Part shown: positions 8,601 through 15,945 of the stretch, one piece after another
Numbering within the stretch: the first letter of the stretch is position 1
How the letters are laid out: every line of letters begins with the position of its first letter
From: Rheinheimera baltica DSM 14885
GTDB taxonomy: Bacteria; Pseudomonadota; Gammaproteobacteria; Enterobacterales; Alteromonadaceae
Assembly (NCBI RefSeq): GCF_000425345.1
Contig: NZ_AUDG01000045.1
Coordinates: 1 to 35,752, forward strand
Length of the DNA stretch: 35,752 nt
Direction of reading: 5' to 3'
Program-made: the position numbers and the translations under genes
The notes under the pieces: model-generated
Seen by the model: only the letters and a program-made list of their open reading frames with translations
Database searches by the model: none
What the model was told of the DNA's origin: nothing

Positions 8601-10755
8601 GGTGCTTATTCATTATTCTGATAACTACAGCAATTCCACCAACTACGATGCCATTACGCTAACCAAGCAAACCGATTTGTACCGCAAGGTATTAGAGCGC
8701 GATGAAAAAGGCGGCCACATTGAAGAGTTCAACGCCTTCAACGGCGAATGGCTGCTAAAAATGATTACCGACAACGCCAATGAGCGTAAAGCCAAGCGCG
8801 GTACTATTGGTGCATACAAGTACGTTAACTGCCTATTGGCACACTCCGACATTACCTGGGTGCCGCTGTCAGTCGGGGAGATGATTCGGGTAGCGAAAAA
8901 TATAGGTCTTAAAATCAACGAGTCAGATTTCTCGCGAACTGTGCAGGGTTTTAAGCAGGGACCTATATCAGATGATGTACTGTTTGCCGGCTTTAAAGAC
9001 GACAAACTGTATTTGCTACCGGTAGAGGTTAAAACTGGCAAGCGGCAAACTCACAGCAAAGGCTTTTTACAAGCGCTGGAGTTAAAACGCTACCTGACAG
9101 AAGACTTACTAGGCAAGCAAGACCTTGCAGGGCTTTTGTACCGTGGTTTGTTTGCCCGCCAGGTATTAATGCAGGTAGAAAAGTACAAGTTGTATAACCT
9201 GTATGACGATAACTACTTTGACGAACTAACAGCCAAGCGCGAATGGTGGCTTCAAGGCGAGTATCAGCTTGGCGAATTAACTGATTATCCAAAAGGCTTT
9301 TTGTTCGTGAACGTCGAAGACGGTACCTTCTTTGATGCTTGCTACAGCGAAGAGCAAGATATTCTGAAGATCGAATTACCCAGTGGTTGGCTGGGCGATT
9401 TAATCCGCCAGCCGCTGAAGAATATGCTTGCTAGTGCAAGCAGTGAAACCTTATTCAGGGTGCCGGCGCAGTACTTGCTGCAACCGCAAACTGATGTTGC
9501 TATTACTCAGCCATACCCGGCACATACTGAAACAGAATTCAGGCAAGCTGCTGAGCAGCCAACCAGCTCGCTTGCAGCTGCCGAACAAGAGGTTACTACT
9601 GAACCGTCAAGCGCAGAGCCAGCCAAAATTAGCGACGGCCCGTTGAAAGTATTGTTTGGTAATGACGCCAGATCTGATCAGCCGCTGTATTGGGAACCTA
9701 CCAATACAGCCCGCTTTATGAATACCAACACCGGTATTATCGGCACTATGGGTACCGGTAAAACCCAGTTCACCAAAGCGATGATTACGCAGTTGTATCG
9801 CAACCAGCATAACAACGTAAACAGTGCGCCAATAGGCATGCTGATTTTCGATTATAAGTCAGACTATGTTGACGATGCGTTTATTAATGCCACTCAGGCT
9901 AAAAAGTACAACCTTTATAAGTTGCCATACAATCCACTGAGCTTATTTGGTGATACACCGATGTTGCCGGTACATACTGCTAGGGCATTTTCTGAGACGA
10001 TGGGGAAAGCTTTTAACCTGGGGCCTAAGCAGCAATTAAAACTTAGACGACTAGTCGGCGATGCTTATGAGTTAGCGGGGATAAGCAAGAATGATCCAAG
10101 TACTTGGCAGCGCCCAGCTCCAACTATCAAGGACGTGTGGGCGCTTTTTGAAGAAAGTGAGCCAGCGGAAGATTCATTGTTTGCAGCACTGGAAAGCCTG
10201 AATGAGTTAGAGGTTTTTGAAAGTGATAACACCAAATGCCTAAGCCTCTACGATCTCATTGATGGCATTGCCGTTATAGAGTTAGCGAAATACCCGCCAG
10301 AGGTGCAAAGCTTGGTTGTGGCATTGACGCTGGATTTGTTTTATTCCCAGATGCAGAAATACGGTAAGCCAGCTGTTCAGGGCGACTTTAGGCAAATCAC
10401 GAAGGTCATCTTAGTCGATGAAGCTGATAACTTTATGTCGCAAGACTTTTCCAGTTTGAGAAGGATCATGAAAGAAGGTCGCGAATACGGTGTAGGGGTA
10501 GTGCTATCCACGCAGGATATTACCCACTTTAAAACCGGTGAGAATAACTACGCTTCGTACATCCTCACCTGGGTAATCCACCGCGTAGCTGAGATCCGCA
10601 ATGCTGATATCAAGGCAATTTTTAATGTCGATGATAAAGGCGAGCAAGAGAATTTAATGGAAACCATCCGTAAGCTGGAAAAGCATTACAGTTTGTATAT
10701 CGATGGTAGAAAGACACTAACAAAAATGCGTGATAAAGCTTTTTGGGAGTTGTAG
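5680..10755 (+). CDS. dptH: DNA phosphorothioation-dependent restriction protein DptH (DndH), HerA/FtsK-like ATPase
   Basis: The product is about 1691 aa from ATG 5680 (RBS GTGGAG at 5665-5670). A GTG at 5659 is in frame but lacks a good RBS. The C-terminal third is a HerA/FtsK-type motor: Walker A GTMGTGKTQ at about residues 1355-1363, LIFDYKSDY following, Walker B KVILVDEADNF at about 1575-1585, and a sensor-like STQDITHF. A low-complexity linker rich in Q, A, E, P and S (about 1270-1320) separates the motor from a long N-terminal region. That region includes a coiled segment near 205-235 and several beta-rich parts. DptH is the large ATPase thought to drive restriction with DptF and DptG. 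It ends the dpt operon. Confidence 0.9.
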   Translation: MSEKQFESFLVEQLISRCQSELKAGFRYQFKSPDGHNSRLLIDALLAHKTASLIDIATELPFIQIGAVKLIPVLHADNEQGFSENYISRLRDMVASQQGDFSQSALLIVHNSMLDTLINSAEDLAQPGKVWHPFTLKEQLKTLINPLDKQRTVSETLLDLVYEQIVDNGGTAFGFNKLYGAILDGDLRFDELDLLQDSDLKRYENQKEQIQKRLEENQRLHDRIAQITERFPGELVEKLGELDFGEKFIEEHFTEPGKWRETLELGACFEEQKKNRKAGLSLETEESGLTVDLTGRDKAATKAGKRERHLILALHQGEINADFELVFIGDAVEKDQIEIKDASEDKIKLSGINNAGGKRSRVKFSCNDITAPVFCFIRLNRENTGERYSFKIVILPASDFPLENIAHNFLVQVKQKKLLLQTDENQLRISDYSTTAELEQPGQVFACADIGVIDFEIMANESAEIGFTVKTNSYNLDFEVEGAVASDALSLPLLLDTERYPRLFDVGYFGVFNKSKNKIILDNQEVAPKGRRLTILQWEHQLVSEQLLYRHDEPERNLTAAAFKLYPQLAQSYTALLTELHKRKCLPSLSGWDAQYIELVRQVVNAFTQATADIAENDVLSKEQRQLMQIGFAQFDGAEYVTPLHPMVLAYYLYLAEQMLADKQQAQSFADLPRITKERLNPQGLMPYLYHPKYEFSYVQAERDNSFWLQLVPQQDTSFSYVRKLVLEKATEFQAAFSMLFSCGPRAKLLINSVNNHDNTDLFMGLVDLVKDLKDKVPYIHVCLYDDQLMYNEFDRFADMGKHEELKQRYELTKGKAKEYADLVVDLLRTRLTYSKFENTNVAEQQYAHISFFRNNQQVERTDVDPAKELSGVVCNGLIAGEAAANKQDSYFTAFGLRGVDTTNLPHLQLAQQYNRLVKPAYKANEQHGKAKSTALAVNDSFRSLLERSYDSSIWTCIIDPKVTLDFFESSKDVVLIHYSDNYSNSTNYDAITLTKQTDLYRKVLERDEKGGHIEEFNAFNGEWLLKMITDNANERKAKRGTIGAYKYVNCLLAHSDITWVPLSVGEMIRVAKNIGLKINESDFSRTVQGFKQGPISDDVLFAGFKDDKLYLLPVEVKTGKRQTHSKGFLQALELKRYLTEDLLGKQDLAGLLYRGLFARQVLMQVEKYKLYNLYDDNYFDELTAKREWWLQGEYQLGELTDYPKGFLFVNVEDGTFFDACYSEEQDILKIELPSGWLGDLIRQPLKNMLASASSETLFRVPAQYLLQPQTDVAITQPYPAHTETEFRQAAEQPTSSLAAAEQEVTTEPSSAEPAKISDGPLKVLFGNDARSDQPLYWEPTNTARFMNTNTGIIGTMGTGKTQFTKAMITQLYRNQHNNVNSAPIGMLIFDYKSDYVDDAFINATQAKKYNLYKLPYNPLSLFGDTPMLPVHTARAFSETMGKAFNLGPKQQLKLRRLVGDAYELAGISKNDPSTWQRPAPTIKDVWALFEESEPAEDSLFAALESLNELEVFESDNTKCLSLYDLIDGIAVIELAKYPPEVQSLVVALTLDLFYSQMQKYGKPAVQGDFRQITKVILVDEADNFMSQDFSSLRRIMKEGREYGVGVVLSTQDITHFKTGENNYASYILTWVIHRVAEIRNADIKAIFNVDDKGEQENLMETIRKLEKHYSLYIDGRKTLTKMRDKAFWEL

Positions 10756-10763
10756 TAGATTGA

Positions 10764-10800
10764 TGAATAGCCTCGTTCAAACTTATTTGACAGCTATTCA
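10764..10800. other. Inverted repeat between dptH and the cassette
   Basis: TGAATAGC (10764-10771) and GCTATTCA (10793-10800) form perfect 8-bp arms separated by 21 nt, just after dptH and before the RBS of the next gene. No T-run follows, so a regulator site or weak attenuator is more likely than an intrinsic terminator. Confidence 0.35.
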
Positions 10801-10830
10801 ATGACTTAATAGTGTCAGTAAGGGGCTGAA

Positions 10831-11463
10831 ATGAATGAAATTGATGTAGAAGTTTTAACTGCGGTTTTTGCCGCATTGTCAGAAAAGTCGTGGATAGACT
10901 ATGTGCCCACTTTTGTAGTTAGTTTTGCGCCTCTGGCGGCATTATTTATGAGCTGGAAGTTTTTTAATGACCAACATAAACAGAGTGCAAGAAATAAAGT
11001 TGTGGAGTCAGATATAGAAAGGCTTTATGGCGCGGCTGATCTGTTTTTTGAATACTCAGATGCTTTAAACTTATATCTCTCTATGGTTATTATTAAATCT
11101 GGGATTTTACTGAAAGGCGAAGAAGTTCCAGAGTCCGTTGATGCTAAAATGATTTATGCTACAGATGACGTATTTCCAAAAATTAATTCTGCCTATAAAT
11201 CATACTTTTTTCTTCGTTCGCTCGGTGCTGATGATATTGCTGAGCAAGTAAGTGATTACAGGGAAAAGACCATAAAATTCAGAAAGCAGATTTTTAAAAT
11301 AGCAAAGTACAAAGCTGGAGGTGATCTTCGTGATGCACTTTCTGATTCAGAATTAATTGCAAGTATCGGGGAAAAAAGAGATCTATTTACACATGAAAGA
11401 GATGAGATTTTAGTTAAGATAGCTGAGTATAAGAAAACTCTGATAACAACTAATTTTAAATGA
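10831..11463 (+). CDS. Unrecognised single-TM protein, first gene of the cassette
   Basis: The product is 210 aa with one likely membrane segment at residues 24-45 (YVPTFVVSFAPLAALFMSWK) and a long charged, helical cytoplasmic remainder rich in K, E and D. No catalytic motif is seen. ATG 10831 follows a good AAGGGG ribosome site. It lies 75 nt after dptH and 64 nt before the GHKL ATPase gene, same strand. It is more AT-rich than dptH, as are the next two genes, suggesting joint acquisition. It could be a membrane component of a defence module or an unrelated passenger; the family is not recognised. Confidence 0.7.
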   Translation: MNEIDVEVLTAVFAALSEKSWIDYVPTFVVSFAPLAALFMSWKFFNDQHKQSARNKVVESDIERLYGAADLFFEYSDALNLYLSMVIIKSGILLKGEEVPESVDAKMIYATDDVFPKINSAYKSYFFLRSLGADDIAEQVSDYREKTIKFRKQIFKIAKYKAGGDLRDALSDSELIASIGEKRDLFTHERDEILVKIAEYKKTLITTNFK

Positions 11464-11527
11464 CTGGCGAATACATCCTTTGATTGATGCCGATGCTTTC
11501 AAAGACAATTAATATTTTGGTGCTTAA

Positions 11528-13162
11528 ATGAACTTCGAATCACGTAAAATAAACTCAGCAAGACTATGCTATGGACTTGCGAATATAGGCTATAAATCAC
11601 ATGCTGCTGTCGAGGATATTGTAGATAACTCTATATCAGCCGGTGCAAAGAAAATAAAAATTGTTATAGTCGTAAATGAGAATAAAAACCTTACAGATAA
11701 GGGCAGTATTGGAAGAATCACAATCGTTGATAATGGATTTGGGATGGATAATTCAACGATAAGAAAGGCATTAGATATTGGTTCTGATGTAAGTTACTCT
11801 TCTAAAAGTCTTTCAAAGTACGGGCTGGGTTTGAAAAGTGCAGGGCTATCCTTAGGTGAGAAGATTACAGTCATAAGTAAAAAGAATGACAAATATACAG
11901 ATGTTTTGATATTAGACATAAATGAAGTAGAAAAAAAGGACGACTATGGAGTTCTCGTAGAGAATGCTTCTTCGTGGGATACATCACTTTTCATGGAGGG
12001 GGGGAGTGGCACTATTGTTGATATATCATCAATAAATAATTATGACACCGTAAATACTTTGAAAAGAAACCTTATGGAGCGCCTGGGCGTTATATATTAC
12101 GAGTTTCTCAAAGCTGAAAATGGTTTATATATAGAGCTCGTTGTTAATGGAAAATCTCATGATGTCGAGCCAAAAGATATTATGTTTTCGGATGATTGCT
12201 CGTTAGGATTTGATGAGTATAGTTATGATTGTAAGACTCCTTGTAGTTTATTGAAAGAAGAAGAGATTTTTCTGCCAAATGCTCCGATAGGGACACCAGC
12301 TATTACGCTAAACCTAAATATTTTTCCTCAAAAATCCATGGAAAAATATCTCGGCTTTAGCGCTGAAGATAGAGCAAAAATTAAGGAATACAACGTATCA
12401 CTGCCAAATTCTGGATTTTTCATCTATCGGAACAATCGTCTGATTCGGTGGGGCGATAATCTCGGAATTGTTGATAGAGATTTAAGGACACTGCGTGGAA
12501 GAATTGATATTACCACGGAGCATGATGAACTTTTGAATGTTGATGTTTCTAAACAAAATCTGGAGTTACCTGATGAATTCTTAGACATTTTAAGTTTGAA
12601 ATGTCGAATTCCAAAAGACAATGCTGTAAAGGCATTTAAGCTCTGCACAGCAAAACTTGAGCTTAATGAAGATTTGGAGGGTGACTCAGCTAGTGAGTCA
12701 GTTATTGATGTCGTAGAAGAAGATCCAAACGTATTTATTGAACTAGACAACGAAGAAGTAAAGAAAAGAGTTGAAATTATATATAGTACGAATAGTACCG
12801 AAGATCTGTCTGGTGATAGTGTCTTGCCAAAAGATAAGTTCAAAAAAATAGTTTACAGAGATTATTTAAGCCACTCAAATTTGTGGGAGTTCAAGCTTGA
12901 TATAGAGTATGGAACTGTCGTTCAAATTAATAAGTCGCACCCTTTCTATCAATTAGTATTAAAAAATCTGAATGCGGCAGATTCCACACGCCAAGCTTTG
13001 GAATGTTTTATTTACTGTCTCGCTGTAGGGGAAGTTATGACTAAGAAAAACTTAAGTAGTGTGAATTTTGATGAAATTAAGCTTGTGTTAGAAAGGTATA
13101 ACCAAGTTGTCTCGTGGAATCTCCAAAACTGGACAGCACATAATCAAGACCTGTTTGATTAA
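11528..13162 (+). CDS. MORC/MutL-like GHKL ATPase (HATPase_c_3 type)
   Basis: The product is 544 aa. The Bergerat fold is clear in the first 120 residues: N box E29-D30-x-x-D33-N34-S35, G1 box D68-N69-G70-F71-G72-M73, and G2 box in SKYGLGLKSAGLSLG (96-110). A transducer-like S5 region follows, including FFIYRNNRLIRWGDNLG, where K/R contacts to ATP gamma-phosphate are typical. From about 375 an acidic linker leads to a C-terminal domain of unknown type. GHKL ATPases of this kind dimerise on ATP and clamp or remodel DNA; prokaryotic MORC-like relatives occur beside restriction nucleases. The next gene, 5 nt downstream, encodes a nuclease-like protein, so a two-protein ATPase-nuclease unit is inferred. 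AT-rich, unlike dpt and dnd genes. Confidence 0.85.
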   Translation: MNFESRKINSARLCYGLANIGYKSHAAVEDIVDNSISAGAKKIKIVIVVNENKNLTDKGSIGRITIVDNGFGMDNSTIRKALDIGSDVSYSSKSLSKYGLGLKSAGLSLGEKITVISKKNDKYTDVLILDINEVEKKDDYGVLVENASSWDTSLFMEGGSGTIVDISSINNYDTVNTLKRNLMERLGVIYYEFLKAENGLYIELVVNGKSHDVEPKDIMFSDDCSLGFDEYSYDCKTPCSLLKEEEIFLPNAPIGTPAITLNLNIFPQKSMEKYLGFSAEDRAKIKEYNVSLPNSGFFIYRNNRLIRWGDNLGIVDRDLRTLRGRIDITTEHDELLNVDVSKQNLELPDEFLDILSLKCRIPKDNAVKAFKLCTAKLELNEDLEGDSASESVIDVVEEDPNVFIELDNEEVKKRVEIIYSTNSTEDLSGDSVLPKDKFKKIVYRDYLSHSNLWEFKLDIEYGTVVQINKSHPFYQLVLKNLNAADSTRQALECFIYCLAVGEVMTKKNLSSVNFDEIKLVLERYNQVVSWNLQNWTAHNQDLFD

Positions 13163-13167
13163 CTGTC

Positions 13168-13647
13168 ATGAGTGGATCTGGCATTGTTAGAGGCTCATAC
13201 TATGAGCCTCATGTTTACTTTATCTTCTCCAAGACAGTCGTATACATTGGAGAAACCCAGAATATACCGATCAGGCGATGGAGCTCTCACTTAGATAGTA
13301 ATGGCAGTTTTTGTAAGAACTTGAAAAGACACCTCGGAGGTTTATCTAATCAAGATTATTTAAATGGAATGTCATTTTACAGCTTTTCTTGTAAAAACGA
13401 ATTGTCTGACATTCAATTACATTACTGCGGTTATAGGATTCCAACGCAAGCTCTTGAACATAGGTTGCACGAAATTGTATTGTCTAAGCTAGTATTTGGT
13501 AACAATATATCTGTGATATCAGAAACGACTAAAACTGCTCCAAGGAACTTTTATCACTGGGATGATATAGATAGGATAGCAGTAAGACTTATTAACAAAA
13601 TGCTTTATTTTCGAGATGAGAATAGTTCACCTGTGTTCGTTATATAG
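13168..13647 (+). CDS. GIY-YIG superfamily nuclease-like protein
   Basis: The product is 159 aa. The N-terminus shows a GIY-YIG core with variant first strand: HVYFIF (the GIY position, residues 15-20), VVYIGET (the YIG position, 24-30), then IPIRRWSSHL with the conserved Arg (36 or 37) and His41. The metal-binding Glu probably lies in ALEHRLHEI (Glu97). This is a stand-alone nuclease domain with no extra DNA-binding domain visible, so targeting would rely on a partner. It begins 5 nt after the GHKL ATPase stop, with little Shine-Dalgarno, implying translational coupling. Its stop TAG (13645-13647) overlaps the convergent dndE stop. Confidence 0.75.
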   Translation: MSGSGIVRGSYYEPHVYFIFSKTVVYIGETQNIPIRRWSSHLDSNGSFCKNLKRHLGGLSNQDYLNGMSFYSFSCKNELSDIQLHYCGYRIPTQALEHRLHEIVLSKLVFGNNISVISETTKTAPRNFYHWDDIDRIAVRLINKMLYFRDENSSPVFVI

Positions 13648-13984
13648 CTTGATACCGCATCATGTATGACAGCCCTCTATTCAAATGAATCTTCAAGAAG
13701 GCATTTATACAAATACCTGAGATTTGCTCTCTGCTATTAGCAAATGAAAGTTGCAGCAGGCTTAAATAAGCATTTGAAAATTCTCCTGCAAAGGTCTTCC
13801 ACGTCATTTCAACATTACTATCCGAAGGAATATCTTCCTTCGGTGGTACTGTTGGATCGGCCAGTGACATGCATAGCGCCCAGCGGCAGAGCACGTTCCA
13901 GTTTTCAATGCCGGTTTTACGCTTAAGAATAATCAGCTGCTGCTTTTGCTTTTCTGATAAACGAATAATGTCGATGCCTTGCAT
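13640..13984 (-). CDS. dndE: DNA sulfur modification protein DndE
   Basis: The product is 114 aa, the usual DndE length. The N-terminal IIRLSEKQKQQLIILKRKTG stretch is basic, followed by NWNVLCRWALCMSLADP, matching the DndE pattern of a small helical protein that binds nicked duplex DNA as an oligomer. It is the last gene of dndBCDE. Its ATG is 2 nt after the dndD stop (TGATTATG). Its TAA (13642-13640) lies inside the end of the convergent GIY-YIG gene, an 8-nt overlap. Complete. Confidence 0.9.
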   Translation of the reverse strand: MQGIDIIRLSEKQKQQLIILKRKTGIENWNVLCRWALCMSLADPTVPPKEDIPSDSNVEMTWKTFAGEFSNAYLSLLQLSFANSREQISGICINAFLKIHLNRGLSYMMRYQAI

Positions 13985-13986
13985 AA

Positions 13987-15945
13987 TCAGAAATACCCTT
14001 GGTTAAAGCCGGATGTTTTAGCTAGTTCGTTGTAGCTGATATGAAACTCGCGGGCGATATACGGCTTTAGCTGTTTGTAGTAATCGCCGACAATTTCTTC
14101 GTCTGTGGAGAGCAAAATTACCTGCTGTCCGGCTTTGGGGAAGTAGTTATTCACCAGGTTACTGCGGTGAATGCCATCTAAACGCCCCAACGGGGTATCG
14201 ATAACCGTAGGTAGCTCTTTACCCGATGCCTCTGCCAAACCCCACAGAATAGCGATAGCCAACAGCTGGCGCTCGCCGGCGGACAATTTTGCTGGCTCTA
14301 ATGCGTTACCCGACATGTCATATAGCGTAATGGCAAAGCTGGTAGGACAAATCTTTAAATCGCTGATAAGTTGTGATTTGCGCCCCAGCGCATCAAACTT
14401 TTGCTTCACCAGGGTTTGCAAACGCTCTATGTTCTCGCTGATAAGCTGCTCAGCAAAGCCCTGTAACGTGGCTTTAAGCTTTTTAATATGCTCACTTACC
14501 TGAATGGTGCGCTTTTGCTCAAAAGTGTCTTTATTTTGCTGCGCTAACAGGTTGGTATAGCGCTGCGATAATACATTTGCTCTGGCTATCGCTTGATCCA
14601 GCAACTGCTGCTTTTGTTTTTGCCGTGTGTGCAGGTTTTTAAACGTAGCTTCGTATTCTGCCAGCTCGGTAATTAAATGCTGTACTGAGTCATATGCCGG
14701 TATGGTATCTAACTGCTTTTGCAGTAAGGCTAATTGCTCTGATAACTTCGCTTCGTCTTTTTTCAGGCGCTGACGCTGCTTTTCTTCTTCAGCTATGCGC
14801 TCATCCAAGCCATTAAAAATACCCAGGTCAGTATTTAAATAACATTCTACACTGGCAAGTTGCTGGCGCGCCTTGGCTTGTTCGGCCATGGTTTGGCTGA
14901 CATGCGCAAGGGTTTGTTCTGGTGCTGCACTGGCATTTAATGCAGCCAGGATTTTCTCATCATAAGCGCTAATCGCCTCATCCAGTACTTTGGCTTGTTT
15001 GGCGTCGGTTTCCAGCCGGATTTGGCTTCTGGTTTGCGCTATTAAGTCTTTAACCAGCGCCAGAGGGCCAACACCTGCTGCCAGCTTTATTTGTTCGGCT
15101 TTATTCAGCTTTAATTTGGCTTCAACGGCACCCAGGTCAAACTTTAACTCGTCGCGCTTTTCTATCAGGTGGGCGCCGGTATTGCGCACGGCTTGTCGTG
15201 CTTTGTTAATGGCGATATTGGTATCGCTGAGCTGCTGTTCTATGTCTGCCAGTTCCTTTTTCAGATCTGACATGATCACATTGTGATCGCCCATTTCATC
15301 TTCACAGGCGGAGACTTTGGCCATAACGCTTTGGTCGACGTTGCCGGTACGGCGTTTTTTATCTACCTGTGCCAGGTCGATTTGTAGTTGAGACAGCAAG
15401 TCCAGCCCCAGCAAGCTCTCGATGCCGGTTTTTACCAGTTCAGATGAACGCTGCGGGTGGGCCAGGTTTTCGATTTTCTCGCCGTCGAAAAAGAACAGGT
15501 CGGATAAACTTAGCGGAATAAATTCATTAACAAAGTCATCCCAGTACTGGCTTAGATGCTCGTCGTGTTGGGTATCAACCAACACTCGTACCTTATCTTT
15601 TGCTTCCAGCCCTCTAACCTGCCAAGTGCGCTCAATGTCGTACAGGCGATTGCGGTTTCCTGTGCGGTGCAAAAACGACAGGCTTAACTTTACTTCAGCA
15701 TCGGCAGGGGCAAAACGGTTTTTGCAACTGGCTAAAAAGCTGCCATAAGCAGTACCGGCACGGTTAGAGCATTTAGCATGCTTGCCGTACAGCACCAACT
15801 GAATAGCATCTAAAAAGGTGGTTTTACCGCCGCCATTTAATGCGCCCAACAAGATCACAGGCTTATCATCAGTTACCTGAAGATTAATACTGTGCTCACC
15901 CTGATAAATGCCAAAGTTCTGTATTTGTAGTTCGTTAAATATCAT
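13987..15945 (-). CDS. dndD: DNA sulfur modification protein DndD, SMC/Rad50-like ATPase
   Basis: The product is about 652 aa from ATG 15945, chosen because GAGG (15958-15955) precedes it by 9 nt and the protein then begins MIFNELQIQNFGIY, the canonical start of DndD. Walker A is GALNGGGKTT (34-43). A long coiled-coil middle (about 190-520) follows. The ABC signature LSAGERQ is near 553-559, and Walker B TVIDTPLGRLD near 578-588. The head-coil-head layout is that of Rad50/SbcC proteins. DndD supplies ATPase function for sulfur insertion with DndC and DndE. It overlaps the dndC end by 11 nt. Confidence 0.95.
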   Translation of the reverse strand: MIFNELQIQNFGIYQGEHSINLQVTDDKPVILLGALNGGGKTTFLDAIQLVLYGKHAKCSNRAGTAYGSFLASCKNRFAPADAEVKLSLSFLHRTGNRNRLYDIERTWQVRGLEAKDKVRVLVDTQHDEHLSQYWDDFVNEFIPLSLSDLFFFDGEKIENLAHPQRSSELVKTGIESLLGLDLLSQLQIDLAQVDKKRRTGNVDQSVMAKVSACEDEMGDHNVIMSDLKKELADIEQQLSDTNIAINKARQAVRNTGAHLIEKRDELKFDLGAVEAKLKLNKAEQIKLAAGVGPLALVKDLIAQTRSQIRLETDAKQAKVLDEAISAYDEKILAALNASAAPEQTLAHVSQTMAEQAKARQQLASVECYLNTDLGIFNGLDERIAEEEKQRQRLKKDEAKLSEQLALLQKQLDTIPAYDSVQHLITELAEYEATFKNLHTRQKQKQQLLDQAIARANVLSQRYTNLLAQQNKDTFEQKRTIQVSEHIKKLKATLQGFAEQLISENIERLQTLVKQKFDALGRKSQLISDLKICPTSFAITLYDMSGNALEPAKLSAGERQLLAIAILWGLAEASGKELPTVIDTPLGRLDGIHRSNLVNNYFPKAGQQVILLSTDEEIVGDYYKQLKPYIAREFHISYNELAKTSGFNQGYF

